A stretch of 64,000 nt of DNA from an uncultured Caldilineaceae bacterium (GCA_951812725.1 OX638330.1:1302001-1366000); one strand, 5' to 3'; counted from the stretch's first letter, positions 44,750-53,650 are shown. Translations and numbers: made by a program. The notes: generated from the sequence alone by a model not told the origin.

Positions 44750-46393
44750 ATGGGTACAAAGCTGAAGGTACACAACCCGATGGGCTATCCGCCCCAAATT
44801 GACCAGAAGCATCTGGCGCCGCGGGTCAACGACCTGGCCGGCAAGACGGTCTATCTGGTGGACTGCCGGTTCGATGACGGGGATATTCTGGTCGAGCAGA
44901 TGGCCAACTGGTTTAGCGACAACCGGCCCGACATCAAGGTAGAAGTGCGGCGCAAGTCGGGCGTCTATACCGAGCGGGACGAAACTCTCTACAATGAGAT
45001 TCAGCAGAAAGGAGCAGGGGCCGTCATGGCCGTCGGGCATTGAAGTACTTGCGCGCCGGCGGTCGCCGACCAATGCATTATCCTGGAAACTGAGTACAAC
45101 GTCCCTACGGCCTCGATTCAGACCGGAATCTTTGAGCCTCTGGTAAAGGCCTCCACTCTGCAGCAGGGGATTCCTTACCTGCGTCACGCCTATGTGCCAC
45201 AACCCGTCATGGGCCGCTCCCCGGACCAGCTGCGGGCCTACGTCGACGGCCCCGACGACATCACCGGCCGTCCCTTCATGACCGAAGTGATCGCCGCGCT
45301 CACCCGTCCGCGGTCAGATGATGAGACTCGCGCCCACGACTTCGATCGCTCCACGCCCCGCTTCGTCGAGGAAGACACCGAGGAGAATCTCAACCAGCTC
45401 TTTGTCGAAAACCTCTGGACCGACATGCTGCCGATCATCCTGCCAACCGAGGAACGGGTAGCCGCAATGCTCGAGGGCACCAGCCGCAGCCCGGATACGG
45501 TTGTAGGCACCATGCGCCCGACGGCCACGCGTGAAGCGTGGGAATACACTGTCGAAAAGGTCGCGGTCAACGCCGTCATGGCCGGGGCCAAGCCTGAGTA
45601 TTTCCCTGTCATCCTCGCGCTGGCAGCGACAGGCGCCTCCGCCCGCGCCAGCACGACAAGCTCGGCCGCGTCTATGGCAGTTGTCAACGGTCCCGTCCGC
45701 CAGGAAATCGAGATGAACAGCGGCATCGGCGCAATGGGCCCCTACAACCACGCCAATGCCACCATCGGCCGCGCCTTCGGCCTGCTCTCGCAGAACCTGC
45801 AGGGCGGCTCGGTACCCACAGAGACCTACCTCGGCTCACAGGGCAACAACTACGCCTACAACAGCGTCACCTTCGCCGAGAACGAGGAGCGCAGCCCGTG
45901 GGTGCCCTTCCATGTGCAGCAAGGATTCGAGGCCGACCAGAGCGCGGTCAGCGTCTTTGGCGGCTGCCGTTCGACAGCCTTTAACCTGGGACTGCGTGCC
46001 AATCACTGGCAGGACCACGTTCGCAACATGCTGCGCGGTCTCAACCCGCACTGCCCGCCGACCTTCGTGCTCGATCCCATCACCGCGCAGCAGTTCATCG
46101 ATCGCGGCGGCTTCGATACCAAAGAGAAGCTGATCCAGTGGGTGCATGAGAACGCCACCATGCCGGCAGGGGTTTACTGGGACTACCAGTTGATCGAGAA
46201 CTACGTCTATCCCCACGCGCTCAACGGTGTCGAGCCTTACGCCACCAAGCTCAAAGCCGCCAGCGATGAACTGATTCCAATTTACAAGGAAGACGAAATC
46301 CATGTCGTCGTCGTCGGCGGGGAGACCAACGGCTACTGGCGCATTATGGGCTGCAACTATGCGGGAACGGCCTCGGTTGACGAGTGGCGTTGA
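44750..46393 (+). CDS. Selenoprotein of the UGSC type with large C-terminal domain (in-frame TGA = Sec98)
   Basis: 547 residues if the TGA at 45041-45043 is read as selenocysteine. AAAGGAG precedes the ATG. Residues 1-185 form an alpha/beta domain (GKTVYLVDCRFDDGDILVEQ, then AGAVMAVGH-U-STC-APAV). Sec98 and Cys101 make a UxxC redox pair, as in the UGSC (seleno)protein family. The frame continues without stops through PTASIQTGIFEPLV into a C-terminal domain (about 210-547). That domain has EKVAVNAVMAGAKPEYFPVIL, SGIGAMGPYNHANATIGRA and TFAENEERSPWVPFHV, which I recall accompanying UGSC-type proteins. Ordinary calling would give a 97-residue fragment and a separate 399-residue protein. The enzymatic role is unknown; redox or reductase chemistry is likely. 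Confidence 0.85.
45041..45068 (+). promoter_or_regulatory. UGA recoding signal: TGA plus bacterial SECIS-like hairpin
   Basis: The TGA is followed 13 bases later by CGGC, a GGTC loop (45061-45064) and GCCG. In the Escherichia coli formate dehydrogenase SECIS the apical loop also holds GGUC and begins 18-19 bases after the UGA, the same distance as here. The stem is only 4 bp, with a weak outer pairing TGC/GCA at 45050-45052 and 45075-45077. Confidence 0.6.
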
Positions 46394-46427
46394 GCAGTTG
46401 GAAGTGCGGTTAACCTAGAGAGTACTC

Positions 46428-46473
46428 GGGCATGGCGGAGGGAGAATGATGTCGACTCTCCTCCGCCTTGCCC
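46428..46473 (+). terminator. Strong hairpin after the selenoprotein gene
   Basis: GGGCATGGCGGAGGGAGA pairs with TCTCCTCCGCCTTGCCC with one mismatch and one bulge, 35 bp after the stop codon. There is no T-run, so it is a terminator or 3'-end stabiliser candidate. Confidence 0.5.
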
Positions 46474-46573
46474 GCAGAGATGTCAGTCTTCGTGCGGCCC
46501 GGCCCCCTGGCCGCGCTGCTCTGCTTGTCTGCAGTCACTTATAGCGCCGGTCCGCTCAGAAGGAGCCTTCGAA

Positions 46574-47368
46574 ATGGAAGAATCAGTTCAGTTGCGATTG
46601 GAGGGCTACTGCCTCCTGAAAGGCGTTATTCCTCCTGACGACGTTAACCAAATTCGTCTTGACATAGACAATGAAATGAAAGCCGGTCTGGAGGCATACA
46701 ATGAGCATGACTGGTCGGCTGTCACGCACATGTTGTCCCTGGCGCCCTATTTCGCCGACCCGCGTCTCCTCAAAGTTGCCCGCACCGCGTTCAACCATGC
46801 CAAAGTGCGGATCTCGCAGACCGAATTCAAGAGCGTGCCTCCTTTCAGAAACCCGCCTGAATGGCGGAACTTCCATACCGACTGGCCCCACGATTTGACA
46901 GACAGGTCCTACTGCGGCCTGGTCAATCAACCTTTCCCCGATGCCATAATGAGTATCACCTCGATCTGGATGCTCTACCCGTTTACGCCCGAGAATGGCG
47001 CTACGTGGGTCGTGCCCCGCACCCACCGCGACCCCCGCAATCCACGCGGCGAAGGTGACGGGATCGACGGCATGCGTTCGATTCCCTATGAGCAGCAGAT
47101 CTGCGGCGACGCCGGCGACGTTATCCTCATCGACAGCCGCATCTGGCACTCCGCCGGCGCCAATTCGACCGACGAGATCAGGACCTCGGTCGTGGCCCGA
47201 TACTCGCCCTGGTGGCTCAGCGTCGACTATGGCAAACGCAACTGCGCCTTCGTGCCCGCCCACATTTTTGATGCCTTTCCGGAAGGCGTGCAGGAGCTCT
47301 ACGAACACCGGCGGGTCAAGAACGAGCCGCTCCTGATCGGAGAACCGTTTCAGCAGCACTATATGTAG
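46574..47368 (+). CDS. Phytanoyl-CoA dioxygenase family protein
   Basis: 264-residue PhyH-type oxygenase. The metal triad is HTD (His101, Asp103) and His192 (RIWHSAGAN), with Arg about eleven residues later. The segments SIWMLYPFTPENGATWVVPRTH and SVVARYSPWWLS resemble those of the protein encoded at 62525, so these two form a subgroup. AAGGAG lies upstream of the ATG. It is separated from the selenoprotein by 180 bp and a hairpin, and may be an independent unit. Confidence 0.87.
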   Translation: MEESVQLRLEGYCLLKGVIPPDDVNQIRLDIDNEMKAGLEAYNEHDWSAVTHMLSLAPYFADPRLLKVARTAFNHAKVRISQTEFKSVPPFRNPPEWRNFHTDWPHDLTDRSYCGLVNQPFPDAIMSITSIWMLYPFTPENGATWVVPRTHRDPRNPRGEGDGIDGMRSIPYEQQICGDAGDVILIDSRIWHSAGANSTDEIRTSVVARYSPWWLSVDYGKRNCAFVPAHIFDAFPEGVQELYEHRRVKNEPLLIGEPFQQHYM

Positions 47369-47412
47369 ACATGTGCATCCCAGCGAATGTTCGAGACTCA
47401 GCCAAACTACGG

Positions 47413-48138
47413 TCAATCGAGTGATGGGAAGAAGCGCGGTTTCAACAACTTGAAAAGGTCAGGTCCGTTGATTAAGCCCTGGGGAATGAGAATATCGAGA
47501 GCCTGGTCCCTCTTGATGGCGTGGTTTTCGAATCTGCCCGTGTTGGGGTTGAACACGTTGCACTGAACTGCGTCACTGCTCACATCACACTTTAGAGGAG
47601 CGAGACTGCAACTGGCTTCATCCCCATCCTCTTCGAAAGCACAATCGTAGTTGAATCCCGAAAAATCCTCGAGAGGGATAATGGTGTTGAACGGGTTGGT
47701 CTGACTCTTCTCCACTCTGCCCAGAATAGAGTCTGGGAAACGAAAGATCTCGTATTTCCTCAAGCTCTCCATGTCTCCCTTTGTAAGAGCCACCGACCTC
47801 TTGATGTTGAAGTCGTAAATGTAGTAGCCGGGACGCCCGCCAAACGAACGCCGGCATGTGTCAAACTGCTCCTCCAAGGTTGCCGCACTGCTTATCTGTC
47901 CTCCACCGTCTGCGGTACCGGTCGCGCACCCTTGCAAATAGAGCAACTGTGCACTGAATGGGCCGCCAACGTACTTCCGGATCTCCTGGCCCTCAAGGTA
48001 GGCCCGGGAGACAAAGAAAACCGCGGACAACAACAGGACAAGCAGTAAGACCGCAAGTGCCAGGCTCACCTGCTTGAAAAGCCGGCTCCTTTCAAAGAGG
48101 TTCGAAGCAACTTGCCTGAAATCCAGTGAAAACCTCAT
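47413..48138 (-). CDS. Unrecognised membrane-anchored protein with Cys-rich exported domain
   Basis: 241 residues. A short basic cytoplasmic N-terminus is followed by one strong hydrophobic helix (about 26-46, LALAVLLLVLLLSAVFFV), then an extracytoplasmic domain with at least seven Cys residues that could form disulfides. The start at 48138 is preferred because AAGGAAATTGAA precedes it. It lies alone, convergent with the dioxygenase at 46574, in a window otherwise full of catabolic genes. I recognise no family and give no function. Confidence 0.6.
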   Translation of the reverse strand: MRFSLDFRQVASNLFERSRLFKQVSLALAVLLLVLLLSAVFFVSRAYLEGQEIRKYVGGPFSAQLLYLQGCATGTADGGGQISSAATLEEQFDTCRRSFGGRPGYYIYDFNIKRSVALTKGDMESLRKYEIFRFPDSILGRVEKSQTNPFNTIIPLEDFSGFNYDCAFEEDGDEASCSLAPLKCDVSSDAVQCNVFNPNTGRFENHAIKRDQALDILIPQGLINGPDLFKLLKPRFFPSLD

Positions 48139-48404
48139 TTCAATTTCCTTGAGAGAAGCGATTCGGGGGGCCCCGATGGGATAGGCCCACCCGTAAAACG
48201 GCCTCACGGCTTCCCAGGTTCCAAGTCAACGGAAAAAAAACCTGGACGAGGAAAAGGAAAGTCTGAGGAGCCCCCGTTGATCTGCAATTCCCCGCAGAGA
48301 AGGCCGGACCTTTCGATGCGGACCGGCAAAGTATTCGTGACGCGGGCCTATCTGCAACCTTCATTCTACCGTACCCGGATTCACGAACCCGTTCGGGCCA
48401 ACCC

Positions 48405-48506
48405 ATGACAGCAGCCCCTGAGAAAACGAACCCGCTCGAACAGTTGAACATCCGCCAAAAGTCCGACCGCATCTGGCGCGGCAAAGAAGACCCTAGCCAC
48501 CTATAG
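48405..48506 (+). pseudogene. N-terminal fragment of a propeller glycosidase-like paralogue
   Basis: A 33-residue open stretch (ATG to TAG) contains NPLEQLNIRQKSDRIWRGKE, resembling residues 10-28 of the protein encoded at 42229 (EPLDIQQKTEAILSGSHP). It stops before the conserved part of that family. The full paralogue starts 23 bp downstream. This looks like a leftover of a duplicated gene start rather than a working gene. Confidence 0.45.
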
Positions 48507-48528
48507 TCACAATCGATTTCAGGCAAAA

Positions 48529-50244
48529 ATGACTGAACAAACTCAGTTCGAGACCCCGGAAGCAAGATTCGACACCGAAATGGTCGACGTGCAGCGCAGG
48601 ATGGACGAGACCTGGACTGGCGAGAGACCGGTCGACCCCCGCACCTATCCCTATTTCAACCCGGACTACCGGCTGCCATTCAAGCACATCGGTCTGCAGA
48701 AGCAGCTCTTCCTCGACAACTACATCCTCGACGAGCTGATCGACGCCGAACGAACCGTCCCGCCTCCCCTGAAGGCCGAGCCTCCCCTGATCGAGTTCGA
48801 AAACCTGCCCTGGGAGCGCTACCACTTCACCAGTGTTCCCGCAGCCGCTCTCTACGATCCCGATGACCAGCTCTTCAAATTGTGGTACAAGACGCTTGTG
48901 AGCGGAAACACGAACACGTCGCAAGGCACCGAGGTCGTTCTATGCTACGCCGAGTCCGATGATGCCTTGTACTGGCGCAAACCCCTTAGGGAAGACTGCC
49001 AGCCCTTCGAAGACAGCAAGAAGACCAATATCGTCGTGCGCGACTTCGACAACGGCACCATCGTCCTCAATCCCGATCGCTCTGACCCGCAAAGAAAGTT
49101 TCTGGCCGTCTACAATCCCTCTATGCAGGCCAACAGTCGCGGCGAACGCGTCATGTCACGCGTGGCCGCCTCGCCGGACGGCATCAACTGGCACGTGATC
49201 AGCGACAATTCCCCGTTTCGTCACCACCACCAGATGCGCGTCATCTGGGACGACGCCTACAAAAAGTGGGTGGGCTACTCCCAGGCTTCCCACGCCTTCG
49301 CCAGCCATCTCCATGTCCGCACAATCGGCCGCCAGGAGAGTGAAGACTTCATCAACTGGTCGCCCAAACAGATCATCCTATCGAGCGACTGGGACCCAAA
49401 CGTGGGCCCCAATGTCGAGTTTCACACAATGTCCGTGCGCAAGGAGGGCGGCCTCTACATCGGCATCGTCGAGGAGGCGCACGGGGAGCATCAGTGGCTC
49501 GTCAACCGCGACGGCAGCAACCAGCGCGATCAGTTCCATACTAAGGCCGCGCTGTATGCGAGCAGGGACGGAATCCAGTTCTTCCGCGCTGACGGATACC
49601 GTCCATGGGCCGACAACGGCCCGCCCGGCAGCCAGTACTACGGCTACTTCTGTCACACAGTAGCCGGCTACCTCCTTCACCAGGGGCAGATGGTCATCCC
49701 CTGTTCGGCCTTCCCCCACAAACAGCGCGACACAAGACCCGCCGGCGTTTCAAATCACGCGCCGCCGTCTTCCGCCGCAGCCTCCCGCCGGCACATCGAC
49801 GAGCTGACCCGCCACGGGTTCGGCAGCCCCATGATGGATCACGTGCGCCCCGACCTGCCCTTGCAGCGGGGAATCGGCGCCCTCGTCCTGCGGGAAGACG
49901 GCTGGGCCGCGCTCCGCCCCAAATACGAGGCCGGCCAGGTCATCACCAAGCAGTTTGTGTTCGAGGGCAATGCCCTGCGCGTCAACGCCGACTGCGCCTA
50001 CGGCCTGATCCGGGTCGCCCTCCTCGATTCAGAACTCAAGCCTTTCCCAGGCTTCAGCCTGGAAGACTCTGTTCCGATTCACGCGCCCTCAGAGCAGATA
50101 TGGCACTCGGCGACCTGGAAAGACAGTCCAGATCTGCGACCCTTGTGGAACAAGCCCGTGCGCATCTGCTTCTCTTTGCTGGAGAGCAGCCTCTACGGTT
50201 TCCAGTTTCATTACCAGTCCGATATCAGTAACGGGGGACGCTAA
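48529..50244 (+). CDS. Glycoside-hydrolase-like beta-propeller protein (paralogue family)
   Basis: 571 residues, colinear with the protein encoded at 42229. Shared blocks include QLFLDNYILDELIDAE (about residue 55), CYAESDDALYWRKPL, GRQESEDFINWSPKQI, GALVLREDGWAALRPKYEAGQV and the end WNKPVRICFSLLESSLYGFQF. There is an insertion of about 40 residues rich in Pro/Ser/Arg near residues 400-430. There is no signal peptide. It is followed 4 bp later by an alpha/alpha-toroid-like protein, so the pair may degrade one glycoside. Confidence 0.7.
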   Translation: MTEQTQFETPEARFDTEMVDVQRRMDETWTGERPVDPRTYPYFNPDYRLPFKHIGLQKQLFLDNYILDELIDAERTVPPPLKAEPPLIEFENLPWERYHFTSVPAAALYDPDDQLFKLWYKTLVSGNTNTSQGTEVVLCYAESDDALYWRKPLREDCQPFEDSKKTNIVVRDFDNGTIVLNPDRSDPQRKFLAVYNPSMQANSRGERVMSRVAASPDGINWHVISDNSPFRHHHQMRVIWDDAYKKWVGYSQASHAFASHLHVRTIGRQESEDFINWSPKQIILSSDWDPNVGPNVEFHTMSVRKEGGLYIGIVEEAHGEHQWLVNRDGSNQRDQFHTKAALYASRDGIQFFRADGYRPWADNGPPGSQYYGYFCHTVAGYLLHQGQMVIPCSAFPHKQRDTRPAGVSNHAPPSSAAASRRHIDELTRHGFGSPMMDHVRPDLPLQRGIGALVLREDGWAALRPKYEAGQVITKQFVFEGNALRVNADCAYGLIRVALLDSELKPFPGFSLEDSVPIHAPSEQIWHSATWKDSPDLRPLWNKPVRICFSLLESSLYGFQFHYQSDISNGGR

Positions 50245-50248
50245 GCCT

Positions 50249-51805
50249 ATGCTTGCCGATGTCAACACGACCGATATTGCGGCGGCGATCCGGCTGGGAT
50301 GCCGGACGATGTGTTCGGTCTTCAATGCCGATGACGACGACGTTCCCTTCTTCGGATCGCGGGTGTGGCCGGAGGCATATCTCAGCTTCAGTACGTCGGC
50401 GTCGGAGGCGCATGTACCCGGCCGCCATCTGAACGCTCTCCTCAACGCCGAAGACGTCTTGGGCTTCAAAGTGGATGATGGTTGCATCGACCGCCACGCC
50501 TGCGCCGCCTTCCTATCCTATGCCGGCGAATTTCCTCTACCGCTAAACAGAGATCGCATTGGCGGCCCACTGGTCAATTTCTACCCCCATAACGTCCGTG
50601 AGGGATTCCACGCCCTCTACGCCCTGGCCCGGTTCCGCAACAGCGGGCGGGCTATTGAGCTGGCAGAGCGTAGCATATCTACGATTCAGGAGTTATGGCA
50701 CCCCCGCAAAAGCTGGGACACCGATCTCCTAGGCGACAAAGTGAATTTCCACCCCACGCCCTTCATCATGGGCTTGGCGCGGGCGATCGGTCCGCTGGTG
50801 AAGATGCACCGGCATACCGGCTGCGCCGGCGCGCTCGAACTGGCGCTGGCGCTCGCCGACAAAGCCACTGACGAGTTCTTCCTTCCGTCCGGCGCCTACG
50901 ATCGAGAGACATTCGGCGGGCACACGCACTCCACCACCTGCGTCATGTCGTCGCTCGCCCAGTTGGCCGACCTGACCCGCAACGCGGATTTGATGGAGCG
51001 GGTGCGCGCCTTCTATGACAACGGGCTGAACGACATACGCGATGCATTGGGCTGGGTCATCGAAAGCAGCGGCGACAGTGTGGACCCCGACCGCGGCGAG
51101 GTCAACAACACCGGCGACATCGTCGAAACCGCGCTTCTGCTGGGGAAATGGGGCTATCCACAGTACTACGAAGACGCCGAGCGCATCCTCCGCTGCCACA
51201 TGCTTCCCTCGCAGCTGCGCGACATTTCCTTCATTCGCGAACCGGACAACCCCGACAACGAGGACGGAAAGCGCAATGTAGCCGACAGGCATTTGGGCGG
51301 ATTCGGCTTCCCCGCGCCATACGGCCACAAAACTCTTGACGCGCAGAGCATCAGCTTCAACATGGACATTGTCGGCGGCTCGGTTGGATCGCTGTGTGAA
51401 GTCTACAGGCAAGCCGTGGAAACGACCGAAGCGGGCCACTATGTGAATCTGCATTTCGACCACGAAACCGATGCCGTTACGGTAGAGTCGCCCTATACGC
51501 ATCGCTACCTGCGCGTGCGCGCCAAGCGGCCGGGTCCTCTCTTTGTGCGCCTTCCCAGCTGGGTCGCAGAGGACGAAGTCAGCTTAGACGGTTCGAATGA
51601 AATCCCCCTCTGCCACAACGGCTATCTGGTCGTCAGCCGTCCGCCGATGAACAGCTGGATAACCATCCAATTCGAGTTGGCCGAACGGGACATCGTTCTC
51701 AGCCACCGCACTCGTGAGATCAAGGTGAAACTTCGGGGCGATTCGGTTGCCGCCATGTCCAACTTCGGCGCCGAGCTCACGTTTTTTCCAGCGCTTGAGG
51801 AGTGA
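50249..51805 (+). CDS. Alpha/alpha-toroid glycoside-hydrolase-like protein (possibly GH127/DUF1680-related)
   Basis: 518 residues, mostly helical. Segments such as REGFHALYALARFRNSGRAI, ALALADKATDEFF and ARFYDNGL-like helices suggest an (alpha/alpha) barrel. The C-terminal third (about 395-518) is a beta-rich domain (HFDHETDAVTVESPYTHRYLRV). This resembles GH127-type beta-L-arabinofuranosidases, but I do not see the Cys-based zinc site clearly, so the family is tentative. It starts 4 bp after the propeller gene, which implies a two-gene unit. Confidence 0.5.
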   Translation: MLADVNTTDIAAAIRLGCRTMCSVFNADDDDVPFFGSRVWPEAYLSFSTSASEAHVPGRHLNALLNAEDVLGFKVDDGCIDRHACAAFLSYAGEFPLPLNRDRIGGPLVNFYPHNVREGFHALYALARFRNSGRAIELAERSISTIQELWHPRKSWDTDLLGDKVNFHPTPFIMGLARAIGPLVKMHRHTGCAGALELALALADKATDEFFLPSGAYDRETFGGHTHSTTCVMSSLAQLADLTRNADLMERVRAFYDNGLNDIRDALGWVIESSGDSVDPDRGEVNNTGDIVETALLLGKWGYPQYYEDAERILRCHMLPSQLRDISFIREPDNPDNEDGKRNVADRHLGGFGFPAPYGHKTLDAQSISFNMDIVGGSVGSLCEVYRQAVETTEAGHYVNLHFDHETDAVTVESPYTHRYLRVRAKRPGPLFVRLPSWVAEDEVSLDGSNEIPLCHNGYLVVSRPPMNSWITIQFELAERDIVLSHRTREIKVKLRGDSVAAMSNFGAELTFFPALEE

Positions 51806-51878
51806 AGACACCGCTAACTGTTGTGCCGGACGACTACCCTGAAACGGCAACAGGATTCCAGAAAAAAGGAAGCTGATC

Positions 51879-52793
51879 ATGGCAAGTAGACCGATTCATA
51901 TCCTGCTGGTCGCCGCCCACCCTGCCGACAGTTTCGACATGGCCGGTGGTACGCTGGCCCACCATGTAGACCAGGGAGACCAGGTGACCGCGGCTGTCCT
52001 GACCACAGGCGTGCGCTCGCACCACTGGGAACTTGGCGAGCAGAGGCGCCAGGCCGGTGCTGAGTTGGATGTGGAACAATTTGTGGCGCAGGCGGTCGAA
52101 GAGAAGCTGGAAGAGGTACGCCGCGCCTGCCGCATCCTCGGCTTTGACGACGTGCGCGACCTGGGCTTTGAGGACGACGATATCCTGGTGACGCAGGACA
52201 AAATCGAGGCAATCGCCGATGTGATTCGTGCGGTGAAACCGGATCTTCTGATTACGCATCACCCATACGAGAGCGGCGGTTTCAAGATGCACGGAACCGT
52301 GGGCCAGTGTACGCTCTACGCCTGGCAACTGGCGAGTGGATCGGGCCGCGGACGCCAGGAGCGCCATCCCGTCCCCTGCATCTACTTTATGAACCCGACC
52401 GCTTATGTGGGCAACAACAGCCTTGAATACGCCGGCACCGCGCGGGCGGATCTCTATATTGATATAACCGATGTGATAGAAAAAAAGGTGCGAGCATTGG
52501 ACCAGATCGCCAGCCAGTACTATGGCGGTCCTTACGCGCGCAAGCGCGCCGAAACCTCTGACGGAGCAGATGGAAACAGCGCGCTGGTCGCCTACGCCGA
52601 GCAGTTCCAGCGCTTCCAGCCGCAGGTCCGCTATACACTCCCGATCACCGATGCCGAGTTGGAACGAATTACGGAGCCGCAGTCAGCACACATGGGCCGG
52701 CGCAGCGAAATGATTGGGGGGTTGATGCCGCTGTCGGATGGCGAGTCATTCACCTCGCGCCATCGCATGTCCAAGGAGAAGTACAAAGACTGA
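51879..52793 (+). CDS. PIG-L family (LmbE-like) deacetylase
   Basis: 304-residue protein of the zinc-dependent N-deacetylase family acting on amino sugars or sugar conjugates. The metal motif near residue 13 reads AHPADSFD, whereas active members have AHPDDE; the Asp that serves as general base is Ala here, and the zinc Asp (17) is kept. The later LITHHPYESGGFKMHGTVGQ supplies the third ligand His. GGAAGC precedes the ATG. It follows the toroid gene by 73 bp. It may use another base or have a different reaction. Confidence 0.82.
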   Translation: MASRPIHILLVAAHPADSFDMAGGTLAHHVDQGDQVTAAVLTTGVRSHHWELGEQRRQAGAELDVEQFVAQAVEEKLEEVRRACRILGFDDVRDLGFEDDDILVTQDKIEAIADVIRAVKPDLLITHHPYESGGFKMHGTVGQCTLYAWQLASGSGRGRQERHPVPCIYFMNPTAYVGNNSLEYAGTARADLYIDITDVIEKKVRALDQIASQYYGGPYARKRAETSDGADGNSALVAYAEQFQRFQPQVRYTLPITDAELERITEPQSAHMGRRSEMIGGLMPLSDGESFTSRHRMSKEKYKD

Positions 52794-52825
52794 GAAGGCT
52801 GCCCGCCGCCCTCTCAGGCGTCTGC

Positions 52826-53311
52826 TCATTCATCGAGGCGGCTGAATGTCATGCGTTCATCGCCGGCGCCGTTGCGCCACAGATCCTGGCAAGCTTCCGC
52901 CAGCTCAGTTAGGCCCTCTGTAATGGTGGCGAACAGATTCCCGGGCATATGTCCGTCCGGCCCCAACAGGTAGTTGTCCCGTCCGTAGAAAATCGCAAGA
53001 TCGATCAGCCCAGTCTCTCGGCACTGCGCCGCCATGTCGGGCGGGACTTTGCTGCCAGGGGGCACCGGCAGGTAAAGAATGTCGCCGGGAATCGGGAAGA
53101 CCGTGGCGTTCTCCTTTTCGGGATCTTTTGCTGCAAACGGGGGCGTGAGGATATAGACTTCGTTGTTAGCCCATTTTGCGTGGTAGGCGTCGCCGGACAG
53201 GGGTAATGCGTTCCAGAAGGCCTCGGCGGTCAGTGGGGCGGCGTCATCGAGCAGTTCGGCCACTGCCGAAACGTTATGTTTCTCGAGTGAGATTTTGATT
53301 CTACGTGTCAT
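52826..53311 (-). CDS. DUF3830-like protein
   Basis: 161 residues of the DUF3830 type, a cyclophilin-like small beta-barrel. The motifs LLDDAAPLTAEAFWNALPL, AKWANNEVYIL and the C-terminal MPGNLFATITEGL are shared with the protein encoded at 59536. It is on the minus strand and convergent with the deacetylase gene, with a MITE-like element just upstream of its start. No enzymatic function is established for the family; members occur beside hydrolase and racemase-type genes, as the second copy does here. Confidence 0.8.
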   Translation of the reverse strand: MTRRIKISLEKHNVSAVAELLDDAAPLTAEAFWNALPLSGDAYHAKWANNEVYILTPPFAAKDPEKENATVFPIPGDILYLPVPPGSKVPPDMAAQCRETGLIDLAIFYGRDNYLLGPDGHMPGNLFATITEGLTELAEACQDLWRNGAGDERMTFSRLDE

Positions 53312-53360
53312 AGGACTCCGTCCTTTTGCGCTCGCGAGGCATGTTGATTAGAAGATGATT

Positions 53361-53642
53361 GTAACTACTAAGCCACAGTACTTGACCAGCCAGGCATCCT
53401 TGGAACTGTTCAGGCTCTTGGTGACGCAACTGGTGTACAGCCGCCGCCATGCTCGCCAGCCGACAGGTTGCGAAGAAGGCACACGGTCGGTGAGGCATGT
53501 TTTTGTAGGGGGGCGTTGCGGGGGCGCAGCCCCTGCACAAGGGAGGGCCGAAGGCCCGACCGCCCAAAATACACCAGTGAGGGGAGAAAGAACTCCTTGA
53601 CTCGCCTCATTCAGATTCGCAAATTAATTGTGGCTAAGTTAC
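53361..53642 (+). mobile_element. MITE-like element, short form (copy 6, best preserved)
   Basis: 282 bp. The left end is GTAACTACTAAGCCACAG and the right end, on the other strand, GTAACTTAGCCACAA. Perfect 8-bp duplications AGATGATT flank it at 53353-53360 and 53643-53650. The G-rich hairpin lies at 53482-53566. Ends beginning GTAA with an 8-bp duplication are what IS66-type transposases make, but no transposase is present in the window. Confidence 0.92.
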
Positions 53643-53650
53643 AGATGATT

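Noticed and set aside
45041..45043. TGA as an ordinary nonsense mutation making a pseudogene
   Set aside because: Rejected as first choice: the rest of the 1.6-kb frame is intact, the TGA sits in a known Sec position beside Cys, and a hairpin follows. A pseudogene remains possible without genome data.
53410..53610. Small proteins with Arg/Pro/Cys-rich sequence inside the repeats
   Set aside because: They recur in every MITE copy because the hairpin DNA is repeated, on both strands and without RBS; not credible genes.
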